Of a DNA stretch of 64,000 nt, positions 1 to 9,589 are shown piece after piece. The notes under the pieces are model-generated. The model saw only the letters and a list, made by a program, of their open reading frames with translations, searched no databases and had not been told where the DNA came from. Every line of letters starts with the position of its first letter. Within the stretch, counting starts at the first letter, position 1. The stretch comes from Patiria pectinifera (taxonomy: Eukaryota; Echinodermata; Asteroidea; Valvatida; Asterinidae). The position numbers and the translations under genes are program-made. The stretch lies in the NCBI GenBank assembly GCA_029964075.1, contig CM057136.1:9486001-9550000 (forward strand), given 5' to 3'.

Positions 1-488
1 CGACTCCCTCCTTGACGAGTTCTCCACCCAACAAAAATGTTAAACTTTTTGGTTGTTTTCGATTGGTCTATACCAAGACCCACGGGAAGTCACGCAGAGT
101 CACGCTAAGTATTATGCTAATAACGCGCACGTCATATTTACGTCAACGTTGCGGCAAAACCGGCCATGGTATAGCGTTCCGGTTGACCGTGTGTTTTAGT
201 TAGTTATCCCGCGAGCGCGAGTGGAACACGGATTAATGTAGAACATCTATAGTGGACCGGCCGAGTGGTATGTGGGACACTAGACTAGGGCTGGTATTGG
301 GCGGATATCCGGTGAAGGAACCCTGTCTCACGGCCTTTCAGCTCGGATGAAATTTTGGGTCGCCCCTCCATTGTAACCCCTCCACGTCCCCTAGGATGAA
401 AACCCTGGCTACGCCGATGCCTCTTTGGCGTTCCATAGGACCCGGAGGGATCGCAATTGTTGTGCCCGACGCTCACCGATACAAAATA

Positions 489-635
489 GTAATTTGCCGC
501 GGCGACATAGTAACTCGCCGCGGCGAGATAATAACTCGCCGCGGCGAGATACTAACTCGCCCTGGCGAGATACTAACTCGCCGCGGCGAGATAGTAACTC
601 GCCGCGGCGAGATAGTAACTCGCCGCGGCGAGATA
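489..635. repeat. 21-bp tandem array with CCGCGG palindromic core
   Basis: Seven head-to-tail 21-bp units share the plan TAACTCG-CCGCGG-CGAGATA, so each unit is a 14-nt near-perfect palindrome plus a short A/T spacer. One unit has CCCTGG in the core and the first is diverged. Long apparent ORFs across this array are only the repeat read in frame and are not genes. Confidence 0.9.
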
Positions 636-681
636 GGAGCTATTTTTTTCTTAATTTCTTTTGGCCCTTCTACGCTTCTGT

Positions 682-773
682 AGTATCTCGGTTAAACGAC
701 TTATTATCTCGTTTAAACGATTAATTATCTTGTTTAAACGACTTTTTTATCTGGTTTAAACGACTTATATCTT
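682..773. repeat. ~20-bp tandem array with TTTAAA palindromic core
   Basis: Four to five units follow the plan TATCTCG-TTTAAA-CGACTTA, giving GTTTAAAC at each centre. Read on the other strand the frame is TAAGTCG-TTTAAA-CGAGATA, the same flanks as the array 50 bp upstream but with a different 6-bp core. A second array of this type lies at 47597-47712. Confidence 0.85.
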
Positions 774-1077
774 ATGATTGACTTATTTGTCTCTCGTTCA
801 AACGAGCCTATGCACGCTTGAAGTGAAATTTGCGCTACTAATTTGTTCCCCATCTGCCATCTCGCACCTCGCATCTGATGTGGATGACCTGACCCTTGTT
901 TCGCGAATTGTAATGCAATTTGTATGCAAAGTTGGAACAATTACCAACCCTGTTACACACAAGAGATTTGCATACATTCACAGACGCTTGAGTGAAACAT
1001 GATAATCACAATACTTGAAACACTTCGTCTGATTGAGCTACAGCGTCAACGTACAAATCAAAATCAACACACTAAGT

Positions 1078-1779
1078 CGTCACCGTTTTCACGAAGAAGC
1101 GAATTAAGTATTTCACAGTCTGAACAAACATTCGAGATAATCGCGTTTAAAGTTGGTCTTTATTTCATTTGACAATTTGAAACTTAAAGATGCATAAAAT
1201 ATGCAAGATTTAGGTATCAGAGGAAAGAAGAGATTCTAATATTCCTAAATGTAGCAAACTTTAAGGGGAAAAAGGTGATTAGTTTTGCAGAATTAATCAA
1301 TTAAGAACGAAAAAACCCGACCAATTAGCAAATTCGCCCCTTCGCGAAAACGCTAAAGCGAGTACGCGCAGATTTCGCCCTACTGCGGTCTGAGTCAATG
1401 CATTTTTTGTACAGTAGGCGCAGATTCTGCCCCACTGCGCGTGCGCCTTGAAATTCGACCTTCGGGAAAACGTTTTATTGCACGCGCCTGAAATTCGCCC
1501 CTTCGTGGTAACGCGTCATTGTATTACAATGTATTTATTTACTAAAAATGTATTAATACCATAGAGTGCGGAAATTCGCCCCTTCATGAAAATGCAAAAC
1601 GGCACTTGTGGCAAATTCGCCCATTCGTTAATTAGGTTAATTCAGATTTTAATTAATTTTTTGAAAGTATAGCCTCACCAGGTTGTAGATATTGATATAT
1701 TTATTCATTTTCACCAAAAAACAAATTTGGAAAAACAGACGATTTTCATGAAATTCGCCCCTTCGTGAAAACGGTGACG
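1078..1779. mobile_element. short non-autonomous DNA transposon with TIRs
   Basis: The ends are inverted repeats: CGTCACCGTTTTCACGAAG at 1078-1096 and its reverse complement ending at 1779. They are flanked by AAGT on both sides (1074-1077 and 1780-1783), a candidate 4-bp target duplication. The interior holds about eight scattered copies of a TIR-like motif (AAATTCGCCCCTTCGNGAAA and variants). No transposase ORF is seen. The duplicate block at 48 kb lacks it, but is not a clean empty site. Confidence 0.65.
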
Positions 1780-1899
1780 AAGTTTCATAACATATTTCTA
1801 AGATCAGGAGAAGGCGGATTCCGCGCCCGGCCGTGATGTCCATTTAAAAAAAATGATTGTTTTAATGAACCCGGCCCCACCCTGATTGATATTTTCCAG

Positions 1900-2040
1900 T
1901 ACCTCCGACAGATGATTTGAAGTGCTCTAAGGGAGGACCCTTTGGAATGGAAGATGGTCGCATCCCAGATGCAAGCATCACAGCGTCGTCCATATGGGAT
2001 ACATATTACAAACCCTACCTGGCTCGGCTTAACCTTCAAG
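1900..2040 (+). CDS. discoidin (F5/8 type C) domain, first-half exon, copy 1
   Basis: This is an internal exon of a host gene. It follows a TTTTCCAG acceptor and ends at CAAG before GTAATG; the intron phase is 1 at both ends. It encodes the start of an F5/8 type C (discoidin) domain, with GGPFGMEDGRIPDASITASS then ARLNLQ, the usual opening of these extracellular ligand-binding beta-barrels. It joins in phase to the exon at 3190. The exon's 3' part (SSIWDTYYKPYLARLN) corresponds to the first membrane/ligand-contact spike of factor V/VIII C domains and differs sharply from copy 2 at 48061. Upstream exons would lie left of the window. It could be a decaying copy, but the frame is open. Confidence 0.75.
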
Positions 2041-3189
2041 GTAATGTTATTTTCGTTCAACTGTTACATGGGATAAAGAATAAGACAACTCCAACCTAAA
2101 CAATTCGTCAAAAGTGACAAAAAATGCCAAACGTTTAAGACTCTCCTCGGAGGGGTGGTGCTTCAAAGTGAAGTCTGCTTTGCTCAATTGTATAACTACA
2201 CATTTTGTGGTCAGGAACTTTCACAGGTTTCACAAGTCGTTCATTCCTCAATGGCTGACTGTCATACTAGAGGTGCTAAGCACAACATACAACCTGCCCC
2301 CGCCCCCCAAAAAATGCTGCAAGCAGAAATGGGCTCTGTGTCCTTGGAATATTGAAAAATGTTTCATGATGCTTATATAATGTTACACCTGGGATATTAA
2401 GCTTTCAAATGCTAGCTTTTTGTTTTATCAATTTTGCATTTGCCAAACCAAAGATATGGTCCGTTGAACACAAACACTCAAACTTGTGCCACTTTCCGTA
2501 AGTTGATGCTATAAACAGAAACTGCCAGTATTATACACATGAATGATCGTTCAGAAATACAATTAGTAATGAATAGGTGAAGAAACACTTTTGTTATTCA
2601 TATTATAATGTTCTTTTCATTATTTGTAACACACTCTCCAAATCATCATCATAAAAACATATCTTCTGGAATTGCGAACCTCAATTGAAGTCGGTTTTGA
2701 ACAGGTGCCATGTCTTGTCATGTCATTATACGCCTAATAATGTAGAAAGTGGCACAAATTGATATTTGAGTGTTTGTGTTCAACGGACTATATCTCTAAC
2801 TTGGCAAAAGCAAAATTGATGAAACAAATAGCATTTGAAAGCTGAATTTCCGTGATTTAACATTATATAAGCATCATGAAATATTTTCAAATTTCCAAGG
2901 ACACAGAGCCTGTTTCTGCTTGCAGTATTTTTGGGGACAGGCTGTATAAAACACATAAAGGAGGGTTACCAGCAAAAGTCTGTGCATTGCTTGCGACTAT
3001 TTCCTGCCGATTTTTGATTTGCACATAAAACTGGTCATGCGATACTTTCTCCTTATTATACGCTTACTTTGCAAGTGTAGCCTCTCTGAGGCGTAATGCT
3101 TGTGGCAGGTTGTCAGTTTTTGCTTAGCACATGAATTTGCTAAGCAGTATTTTATGCTCAGCATGTTTGATTATCTGCTTCCTCTGCAG

Positions 3190-3401
3190 ATCTAACACGG
3201 CGCTGGACTTGCTGGTGTAATGTGGGAAATTATGAAACCAATCCGTGGATCCAAGTCGATCTTGGTTCCAATGTCATCATCACTGGCGTTATCACCCAGG
3301 GGGACGACAGTGTATGGGTGACAGAGTTCAAAGTCGCCTACAGCGACGATGGCCAAGAATGGACCATTGTCACCGATGCAGGATCAAGTACACCGATGAA
3401 G
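3190..3401 (+). CDS. discoidin (F5/8 type C) domain, second exon, copy 1
   Basis: The exon follows a CTCTGCAG acceptor and joins the 1900-2040 exon in phase 1. It encodes NPWIQVDLGSNVIITGVITQ and then VTEFKVAYSDDGQEW, the diagnostic core strands of an F5/8 type C domain. A donor AAG/GTAGTC closes it at 3401, in phase 0; open frame continues a little into the intron. The last third of the domain is not found nearby, so either the next exon is distant or this copy is incomplete. The first ~45 nt differ from copy 2 (49633) although the adjoining intron is almost the same. Confidence 0.75.
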
Positions 3402-3465
3402 GTAGTCCAACAGCATTGTTCAATTTGCCCTTTCACCGATGTAATTTCACAAACAATTAGACTGA

Positions 3466-4060
3466 GAGCTGGATAGGGTTTAATCCAAATTTTGGGAACA
3501 AATCCCCTGATTGTCTTAAAGCATAGTATCATCGACTCTGATCACAAAATGGCCAGTCTTAAGTTTCGCCAGATCAGACAAAGGCCCATTGGCGCCATGC
3601 CAAATGTGGCCAATTTTGCATTTAATCAAAATTATGAGAACAAGAACAAAGCCAGTATCATTTGATAGCTTGGAATTTGTAGATTATGGAAATATAACTT
3701 AAAAGCGATTTTAGATCAGACTAATTAACTTAAGAGCGGCCCGAAAAGCGCGGAGGGTGGGCGTGGCCGTCACCCCCCCTTTTCATTTTCGCTGATACCG
3801 TTGCGTTGCAACGGTAGAGGAGAAAATGAAAGCAGTTTGTATTGATGCCTTGGCACTTGTGGAACATGAAAATATTACTTAAAGATGGCTTTTAGGTCAG
3901 ACTAATTACCTTAAGACCGGCGGGAAAAGCTAGAAAGGGGAGGGGCCTCAACCCTCCTCCGTGTACATTTTGGCTCCCATCGTCCCAAAGCATTTCTTAA
4001 ATCCTACCAAGTTTCTTTGACAGTTGTTCAGATGCCTTGCGGTTATTTTGAAACCCTGGT
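3466..4060 (+). repeat. interspersed repeat family A (GAGCTGGATAGG), copy 1
   Basis: A non-coding repeat starting AGAGCTGGATAGG. It contains internal ~170-bp subunits that each include the string CAGACTAATTAACTTAAGAG followed by a GC-rich GCGCGGAGGGTGGGCGTGGC block. Other copies: 15693-17040, 18905-19548 (reverse), 49910-50480, and partly 50680-50830. Confidence 0.8.
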
Positions 4061-4166
4061 GTCAAAATAAAGTAAAATAATGACCGATGTGGGAAGAGCA
4101 TTTTTACAACTCTGTTGCCCTCAGCTGGAACAGGTCAATTACTTTGTATACCTTAGTAGTACTACT

Positions 4167-4312
4167 AATATAAACATCTGTGCCAAGTTTCACGCTTTTA
4201 TGCAAAAGTGCACAATTTTTTCACATATCCACTGGACTATAGTCCAGTGGATATGTGAAAAAATTGTGCACTTTTGCATAAAAGCGTGAAACTTGGCACA
4301 GATGTTTATATT
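4167..4312. repeat. perfect 146-bp palindrome
   Basis: The sequence is an exact inverted repeat without spacer, centred between 4239 and 4240 in GGACTATAGTCC. The right half is the terminus of the foldback element that follows. The left half is the same terminus in opposite orientation, truncated after 73 bp. It is probably a head-to-head transposon junction; an assembly fold-back artefact is the alternative. Confidence 0.9.
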
Positions 4313-5017
4313 CAAGCGAGAAAATGTTTTAGATGTGGAGCCATCGCAAATTTACCACTTTCCACAAACATTGACATTCATGAGAAAAAAATTCCAGATG
4401 TGGAGCCATCTCGAACACACCCTTTAAGGGGCGTGGCAACCATATCAGAAAAAGGGGGGCGGGCTTTTTGTTATGCCCACCCTGGAAATATTGTTCCCAC
4501 ATTCATAGAGAAATGGAACTTTCCACAAACATTGACATTCATGAGAAATGCAATTCCAGATGTGGAGCCATCTCGAACACACCCTTTTAGGGGCGTGGCA
4601 ACCATATAAGAAAAAGGGGGGCTGGATTTCATTGTGCCCGCCCTGGAAATATTGTTCCCACATTCATAGAGAAATGAAACTTTCCACAGACATTGACATT
4701 CATGAGAAAAACAATTCTAGATGTGGAGCCATCGCGAACACACCCTTTTAGGGGCGTGGCAGCCATATTGGAAAAAAGGGGGCGGGGTTCTCATTATGCC
4801 CAACATGGGAAATATGTGCCCACATCTCATAAACGAATGAAGCCACAGACATTAATACTCACGAGAAAAAAATCACACGTGGAGCCATCGTAAACACACC
4901 CTTTTAGGGGCGTGGCAGCCATAATAAAATGGGGGGGGGGGGTAGTCATGATGCCCCTATAAAAGAAAGTTGTGCCTACCTTTTATAAATGGAATAAATT
5001 CCACTCGGACAATATAT

Positions 5018-5660
5018 TGTAACGAAATATTGCTTCGCGCTCTGGGCTTCCGTAGCTGCTGAGCGCTGGTGCGCGGGCTGCGTTCTGTGCGGCAGTGCAC
5101 GTCGCTGGTGCTCTGCGTGCAGTGTACATAAGCGCACTGCACGTGCGTCGCGGGCGTCTTTCCGCTGCTTGCTCTTGGTCCGTGCGGACGAAAGCAAGTA
5201 CGCTCTGCCGTTGCTCGCTGGCTGTTGGATTGGTGGGATTAGGCTGTACCCCGTGAACCCTAGTTGCGGGGTGAGTAGCTGCATCTTAGGCTTATCGGTC
5301 CCAGTGTCCATTGTGATTACCCGATTGGTGATTGTTTGTGATTCTCGATTATAAAGTCCCCAAGAGATAATCGTCATTATTGTACCAATCAACCCTGCAA
5401 TTAGCGCCTATATAGGAACCTGTGAATTACTTTGAATAAATCAACCAGTTCAAGTATATAAGCCTGGTGTGGTGCATAATCTTTGACGTGTCTACTCTTG
5501 TGTGGTGAGCGTGTGTGCGTGGTGTGCAGACCTAGGCGCCTGGAGGTAGACTTCCCCCAAAACGAGTCCGCCCCTCAGGCCTCTGCGGTTACCGCTCGTC
5601 GTGGAGGCCGAAGCCCATTATTTAATCAGCGGCAGACGCCGCCTGGTAAAGTCCGCTACA
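5018..5660 (+). repeat. Ty3 element 5' LTR
   Basis: It begins TGTAACG and ends CTACA (TG...CA) and is 643 bp long. It contains AATAAA in TTTGAATAAATC (about 5434). The proximal TATA-like site at 5125-5132 reads TACATAAG, whereas the 3' LTR has TATATAAG. The other difference is CCAATCAACC here versus CCAGTCAACC in the 3' LTR. Confidence 0.95.
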
Positions 5661-5663
5661 AAT

Positions 5664-5681
5664 TGGTGTCAGAAGTGGGAT
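5664..5681 (+). other. primer binding site, tRNA-Leu type
   Basis: TGGTGTCAGAAGTGGGAT begins three bases after the 5' LTR. It is complementary to a tRNA 3' end of the form ...CCCACTTCTGACA-CCA, which matches tRNA-Leu of the CAG/CAA type as I know it. Confidence 0.8.
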
Positions 5682-5695
5682 AGGCGTTGGGTTAA

Positions 5696-5801
5696 CTTCA
5701 CCTGCATAGGACACATTTTACATCACCTTTACAGGACACACAATTTACTTCACCTGCATAGGACAAATTAAATAAATCACCTGTATAGGACCTACATTAG
5801 A
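5696..5801 (+). repeat. leader tandem repeat CACCTGYATAGGAC
   Basis: Four ~26-bp degenerate units (CACCTGCATAGGACA followed by an A/T tail) fill the leader between the primer site and the gag start codon. They may act in packaging or translation; this is inference. Confidence 0.75.
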
Positions 5802-5813
5802 CACTAGCGAGTT

Positions 5814-7364
5814 ATGGAACAACAGCAGCAACGGCAGAGGGAGGAAGGACCACAGACGGTGTCGCAGGATGAGAGGCGGCGGGCTGAGGGGTTGGAGATT
5901 AGCCAACGGTCCCTTGAAGAGAGACGGCAGTTGGAGAAGTTGTATACGCAGCTCCACTCAGAGTTAGACCAACTACGGGTGCAGTTAGGTGAAATAGATG
6001 CCAAGAGGCCACGAGTACCGGAAGGGACGATGGAGTTTGAATCACCACCTTCGAGAGGAAGGTATAATGATGATTATACCGGACGGGCCTCGACGCTGGC
6101 GAACTATGGAGACACGGGGAGCAGTTCATCACCTACACCTGTGCCAAGGAGCAGGCCGACACCTAAACCGAGAACAAGTCGTCGTGTACCTTCATTGGTG
6201 ATGATGGCGCCAGTTAATTCACCAGTTTCATCATCCACAGCGATGGGCGCAGTAATTGATGTCGACGGAGTAGGCGGTGAAGACATCATGAACATTGGTT
6301 CGTCGATGGAGAGGAGTTCTTCGTTGCAGCTAACAGAAAGAGCGACCGACCAATTAGAGAAGCCTTCAGTTAGAAAAGATTTGAAGCGTGATGGGAGACA
6401 CGAGGGAAATCAGGGGAAAGATGAGAGCCGTACGACTACGACAATTCGCCGCCCAAACATTGTGCCGGATAGATACAACGGGAAAACCTCATGGAGAGAT
6501 TTTTTGCACCACTTTGAGGCTTGCAAACTTGCTAATCAATGGGATGACAAACAGGCGAAAGTTTTCTTAGCTGCCAGTCTGCAGGGGACATCCGTAAAGG
6601 TGCTGAGTAACAGACCAGCTGGTGAAGAAATGACGTATGAAGACATTAAGGACAGACTAGAAAGGAGATTTGGTCCGGGGCAGTTGTCCGAAAATCATCT
6701 GATGGAACTTCGTTGTAGGCGACAAGGCCCGAGAGAAACCTTAAGGGAACTTGGTCAGGCGATAAGGGAGCTGGCTACACTAGCCTATCCAGAGATTGCA
6801 GATGAGGGGAAAGACCGCCTAGCGAGAGGCCATTTTTCCGATGCAATTGAGGACCAAGCCATACGGGAGGGGATTTTTCGGGCGAGGCCAAATACGCTCG
6901 ATGAGGCAATCAGAGCGGCCATGGCGACGGAGAGTTTCTTGAAAATAGAGGAACAACGGAGTGGTCATAGACAGAAACACGCTCGAGTTCTCGGTGGGGA
7001 GACAGACACGCTGCAGCATGGACTGGAGGGGATTGCCGATGATATTTACCGGAGAACAACTCAGGCCATACAAGAGGCGCAAGTCGAAACAAGAGCTTGG
7101 GTGACAAACCAGCTTGCTAAGGCAACATCTACTGACGGACTACGGAAGGAGAAACAAGACGAAGACAGTAACACCTATCATAGGCGGCGATTTATGGCGG
7201 ACATAGTGTGCTACAGGTGTGGTAGAAACGGGCACTTCGCACGAAATTGCAGAGCCACTGCGGAAGAGAGGAAGAAGTCGGGAAACGGGCTGCAGCCGAC
7301 CCAGAGGCCCGAGGGAAAGCTGCCTGGAGACGAGGGCCAAAACATCAAGACGCACGACCAGTAA
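5814..7364 (+). CDS. gag: Gag polyprotein of the Ty3 element
   Basis: A 516-residue structural polyprotein that forms the retrotransposon particle. The ATG at 5814 follows the leader repeats. The N-terminal ~65 residues are Gln/Glu/Arg-rich and probably coiled-coil. A Ser/Pro-rich linker follows. The capsid-like retrotransposon gag domain runs about residues 215-385 (starting near RYNGKTSWRDFLHHFEACKL). The C-terminus carries one CCHC zinc knuckle, CYRCGRNGHFARNC (near 7209-7250), for RNA binding. Its last 140 nt overlap the pol frame, which lies one base back, with a slippery heptamer at 7280. No break is seen. Confidence 0.93.
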   Translation: MEQQQQRQREEGPQTVSQDERRRAEGLEISQRSLEERRQLEKLYTQLHSELDQLRVQLGEIDAKRPRVPEGTMEFESPPSRGRYNDDYTGRASTLANYGDTGSSSSPTPVPRSRPTPKPRTSRRVPSLVMMAPVNSPVSSSTAMGAVIDVDGVGGEDIMNIGSSMERSSSLQLTERATDQLEKPSVRKDLKRDGRHEGNQGKDESRTTTTIRRPNIVPDRYNGKTSWRDFLHHFEACKLANQWDDKQAKVFLAASLQGTSVKVLSNRPAGEEMTYEDIKDRLERRFGPGQLSENHLMELRCRRQGPRETLRELGQAIRELATLAYPEIADEGKDRLARGHFSDAIEDQAIREGIFRARPNTLDEAIRAAMATESFLKIEEQRSGHRQKHARVLGGETDTLQHGLEGIADDIYRRTTQAIQEAQVETRAWVTNQLAKATSTDGLRKEKQDEDSNTYHRRRFMADIVCYRCGRNGHFARNCRATAEERKKSGNGLQPTQRPEGKLPGDEGQNIKTHDQ

Positions 7365-9589
7365 CAGGCGAGCGCGCCGACAAAAACCCAATATTGCCAA
7401 AGGCGAGTGCAAAGGGAGGCATGTATGTTCCTGCAGTGATACGGGGGCAACATGCGAAACTGCTGATAGACACCGGAGCCACGGACACATTCCTTTCATC
7501 CACATTGTATTATAAAATTTCACCCGAACGAAGACCCCACCTTCAAGCAGATGGAACGCACATTAAGAATGCTGATGGTTCAGTTATAGCGACACTGGGC
7601 AGCGCCTGGATGGAGGTGCAGGTAGGAAAGACTACACACGCTGTATATGCAACATTTGGAGCCTGTCCGACAATGGATGGCATCTTGGGCATGGATTTTT
7701 TGCTACCGACGTGCGGAACACTTAACTTCAGAACACTGGAATTATCCGTCAATGGCGAGCGGGTGCAGTGTAGTGATGGAATGGGGTCAGCTTTTTGTGC
7801 AAGAATCGTCATTGGACGGACTACAAGGGTGCCTGCTGGACACGAAGCAATTTTGCAAGGGCACGTAACTGGCAAGGTGCAGGTTAATGGCATTGGAGTA
7901 ATTGAGCCGGCTGACCGGAATGATATTTCCGACAGGGGAATGCTTGTGGCACGGACAGTGGTGACTGCAGAACAGGGTGTTCTGCCGATCCGTGTGTTTA
8001 ACCCAGGTAGGCATGAATGCGTAGTCCGTAGAGGGACTATGGCTGGCTACCTTACTCCTGTAGAGGTGGACGAGATAGAGGAGACACAGGGCGCACAATC
8101 TCAAGCGGCTGGATCAGAAGACGTTCCTGATCACCTTGCAGATTTATTTAGCAGATGCAAGCAGGGAGTGGACCAAAAATACCACAACGACATTGCTAAG
8201 TTATTGCGGAATAACCAGGATGTGTTCTCCAGAGGCGATGAGGACATTGGTAGGACAGACTGTGTCAAGCATCACATTGAAACGGGCGATGCAGCGCCTG
8301 TGAAGCAAAGACCGAGAAGATATTCGCCAAAAGAACAAGAGGAGATAACACGTCAAGTGCAGAAATTGCTTGCTGGTGGACAGATAGAACAATCAGACAG
8401 TCCATGGGCATCCAACGTCGTGCTTGTAAACAAGAAAGACGGGACAAAGAGATTCTGTATTGACTATCGCCGCCTGAACTCATTGACAATAAAGGACGCA
8501 TACCCAATACCGCGTATCGATGATACACTAGACACCTTGGCAGGGGCCAAGTGGTTTTCCACGTTGGATCTCGCTGCAGGGTATTGGCAGGTAGAGCTGG
8601 ACGACGAGGCCAAGAGGAAATCAGCATTCGTGGTCCGCGGTGGTCTGTACTGCTGGCGGGTCATGCCATTCGGCCTCTGCAATGCCCCCTCCACATTTGA
8701 GAGGTTAATGGAGCGGGTTTTGGCGGGTCTCCAATGGGACATGCTCCTAGTGTATCTTGATGACGTAATAATCTTTGCCAAGACTGTAGAAGAAGAGCTA
8801 AGACGCCTTGAGGTGGTCTTTCAACGCCTTCGAGGCGCGGGTTTGAAACTTAAGCCAAAAAAGTGGGAGTTGTTCAAGCAGCAGGTGTTGTACCTAGGGC
8901 ATGTCGTATCAAGCGAGGGCGTTGCTACGGATCCAGAGAAGATACGGGTAGTACGTGACTGGCCGACTCCAACAACTGTAACCGAGGTGCAAAGTTTCAT
9001 AGGATTGGCGTCATATTATAGGCGTTTCGTGAAGGGATTCGCCGACATAGCCCGACCCCTGCATCGCTTGACGGAGAAAGGAAGGCAGTTTAAGTGGGAC
9101 GACGATTGTGAAACATCGTTTCAACGGCTCAAGGGACTGCTCCAAGAGGCACCTATATTGGCTTACCCTAACCCTGAAGAAGATTACATCCTTGATACAG
9201 ACGCCAGCAACGTAGGCATAGGTGCTGTTCTTTCTCAGTTGGTCGATGGACAGGAAAGAGTCATTGCCTATGGAAGCAGGGTCCTGAGCAAACCAGAGAA
9301 GAACTATTGCGTTACACGCAAAGAGCTATTGGCAGTTGTGGTCTTTTTGAAGCAGTATAGGCCTTACATTTACGGACAGAAAATCACCATAAGAACTGAC
9401 CACGGGGCACTCCGGTGGATACTCAACTTCCGTGATCCACTGGGCCAAATAGCACGTTGGCTACAAGTACTCAGCGAGTACGATATCACCATAGTTCACA
9501 GGGCAGGACGTTCCCATGGAAACGCGGATGGTCTCTCGCGCCGGCCGTGTCCACAGTGTGGTATGGATGACAGAGCTATAACAGCTTAG
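7225..9589 (+). CDS. pol: Pol: aspartic protease, reverse transcriptase, RNase H
   Basis: The open frame starts after a TAG near 7222 and is reached by -1 frameshifting from gag. Domains in order: an aspartic protease with the active-site triplet in LLIDTGATDTFLS; a reverse transcriptase with KKDGTKRFCIDYRRLN, MPFGLCNAPSTF and the catalytic YLDD in LLVYLDDVIIFA (near 8750); the connection; and RNase H with DTDAS and TDHGALRW. These activities mature Gag-Pol, copy the RNA and remove it from the hybrid. The frame stops at a TAG (9587-9589) with integrase continuing in the same frame behind it. Length and order are typical of Ty3/gypsy. Confidence 0.95.
7280..7286 (+). promoter_or_regulatory. 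-1 ribosomal frameshift site, G GGA AAC
   Basis: GGGAAAC lies in the gag frame as G-GGA-AAC, fitting the X-XXY-YYZ rule, inside the gag/pol overlap; pol is in the -1 frame and has no ATG of its own there. A second possible heptamer, G-GGA-AAG, lies at 7313-7319. The GC-rich sequence after 7287 could form the stimulatory structure; I did not fold it. Confidence 0.7.

Larger units (their letters stand above)
682..4060 (+). repeat. segmental duplication, copy 1
   Basis: This block matches 47597-50480 in the same orientation: TTTAAA array, discoidin exon, long intron, second discoidin exon, then the repeat starting GAGCTGGATAGG. Copy 1 has an extra ~0.75 kb (the TIR element at 1078-1779 and adjacent sequence). 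Copy 2 has a 272-bp MITE at 48622-48893. Intron sequence is nearly identical by eye. The boundaries are approximate. Confidence 0.85.

Noticed and set aside
396-724. Two overlapping ORFs of 95 and 99 codons with repeated RRGEIVT/SPRRD words
   Set aside because: They are in-frame readings of the 21-bp CCGCGG tandem array; both frames are open only because the unit length is a multiple of three.
3402-3475. Continuation of the discoidin exon to the stop after IRLRAG
   Set aside because: A consensus donor (AAG/GTAGTC) sits at 3401, and the following residues do not match the rest of an F5/8 C domain; it is probably intron.
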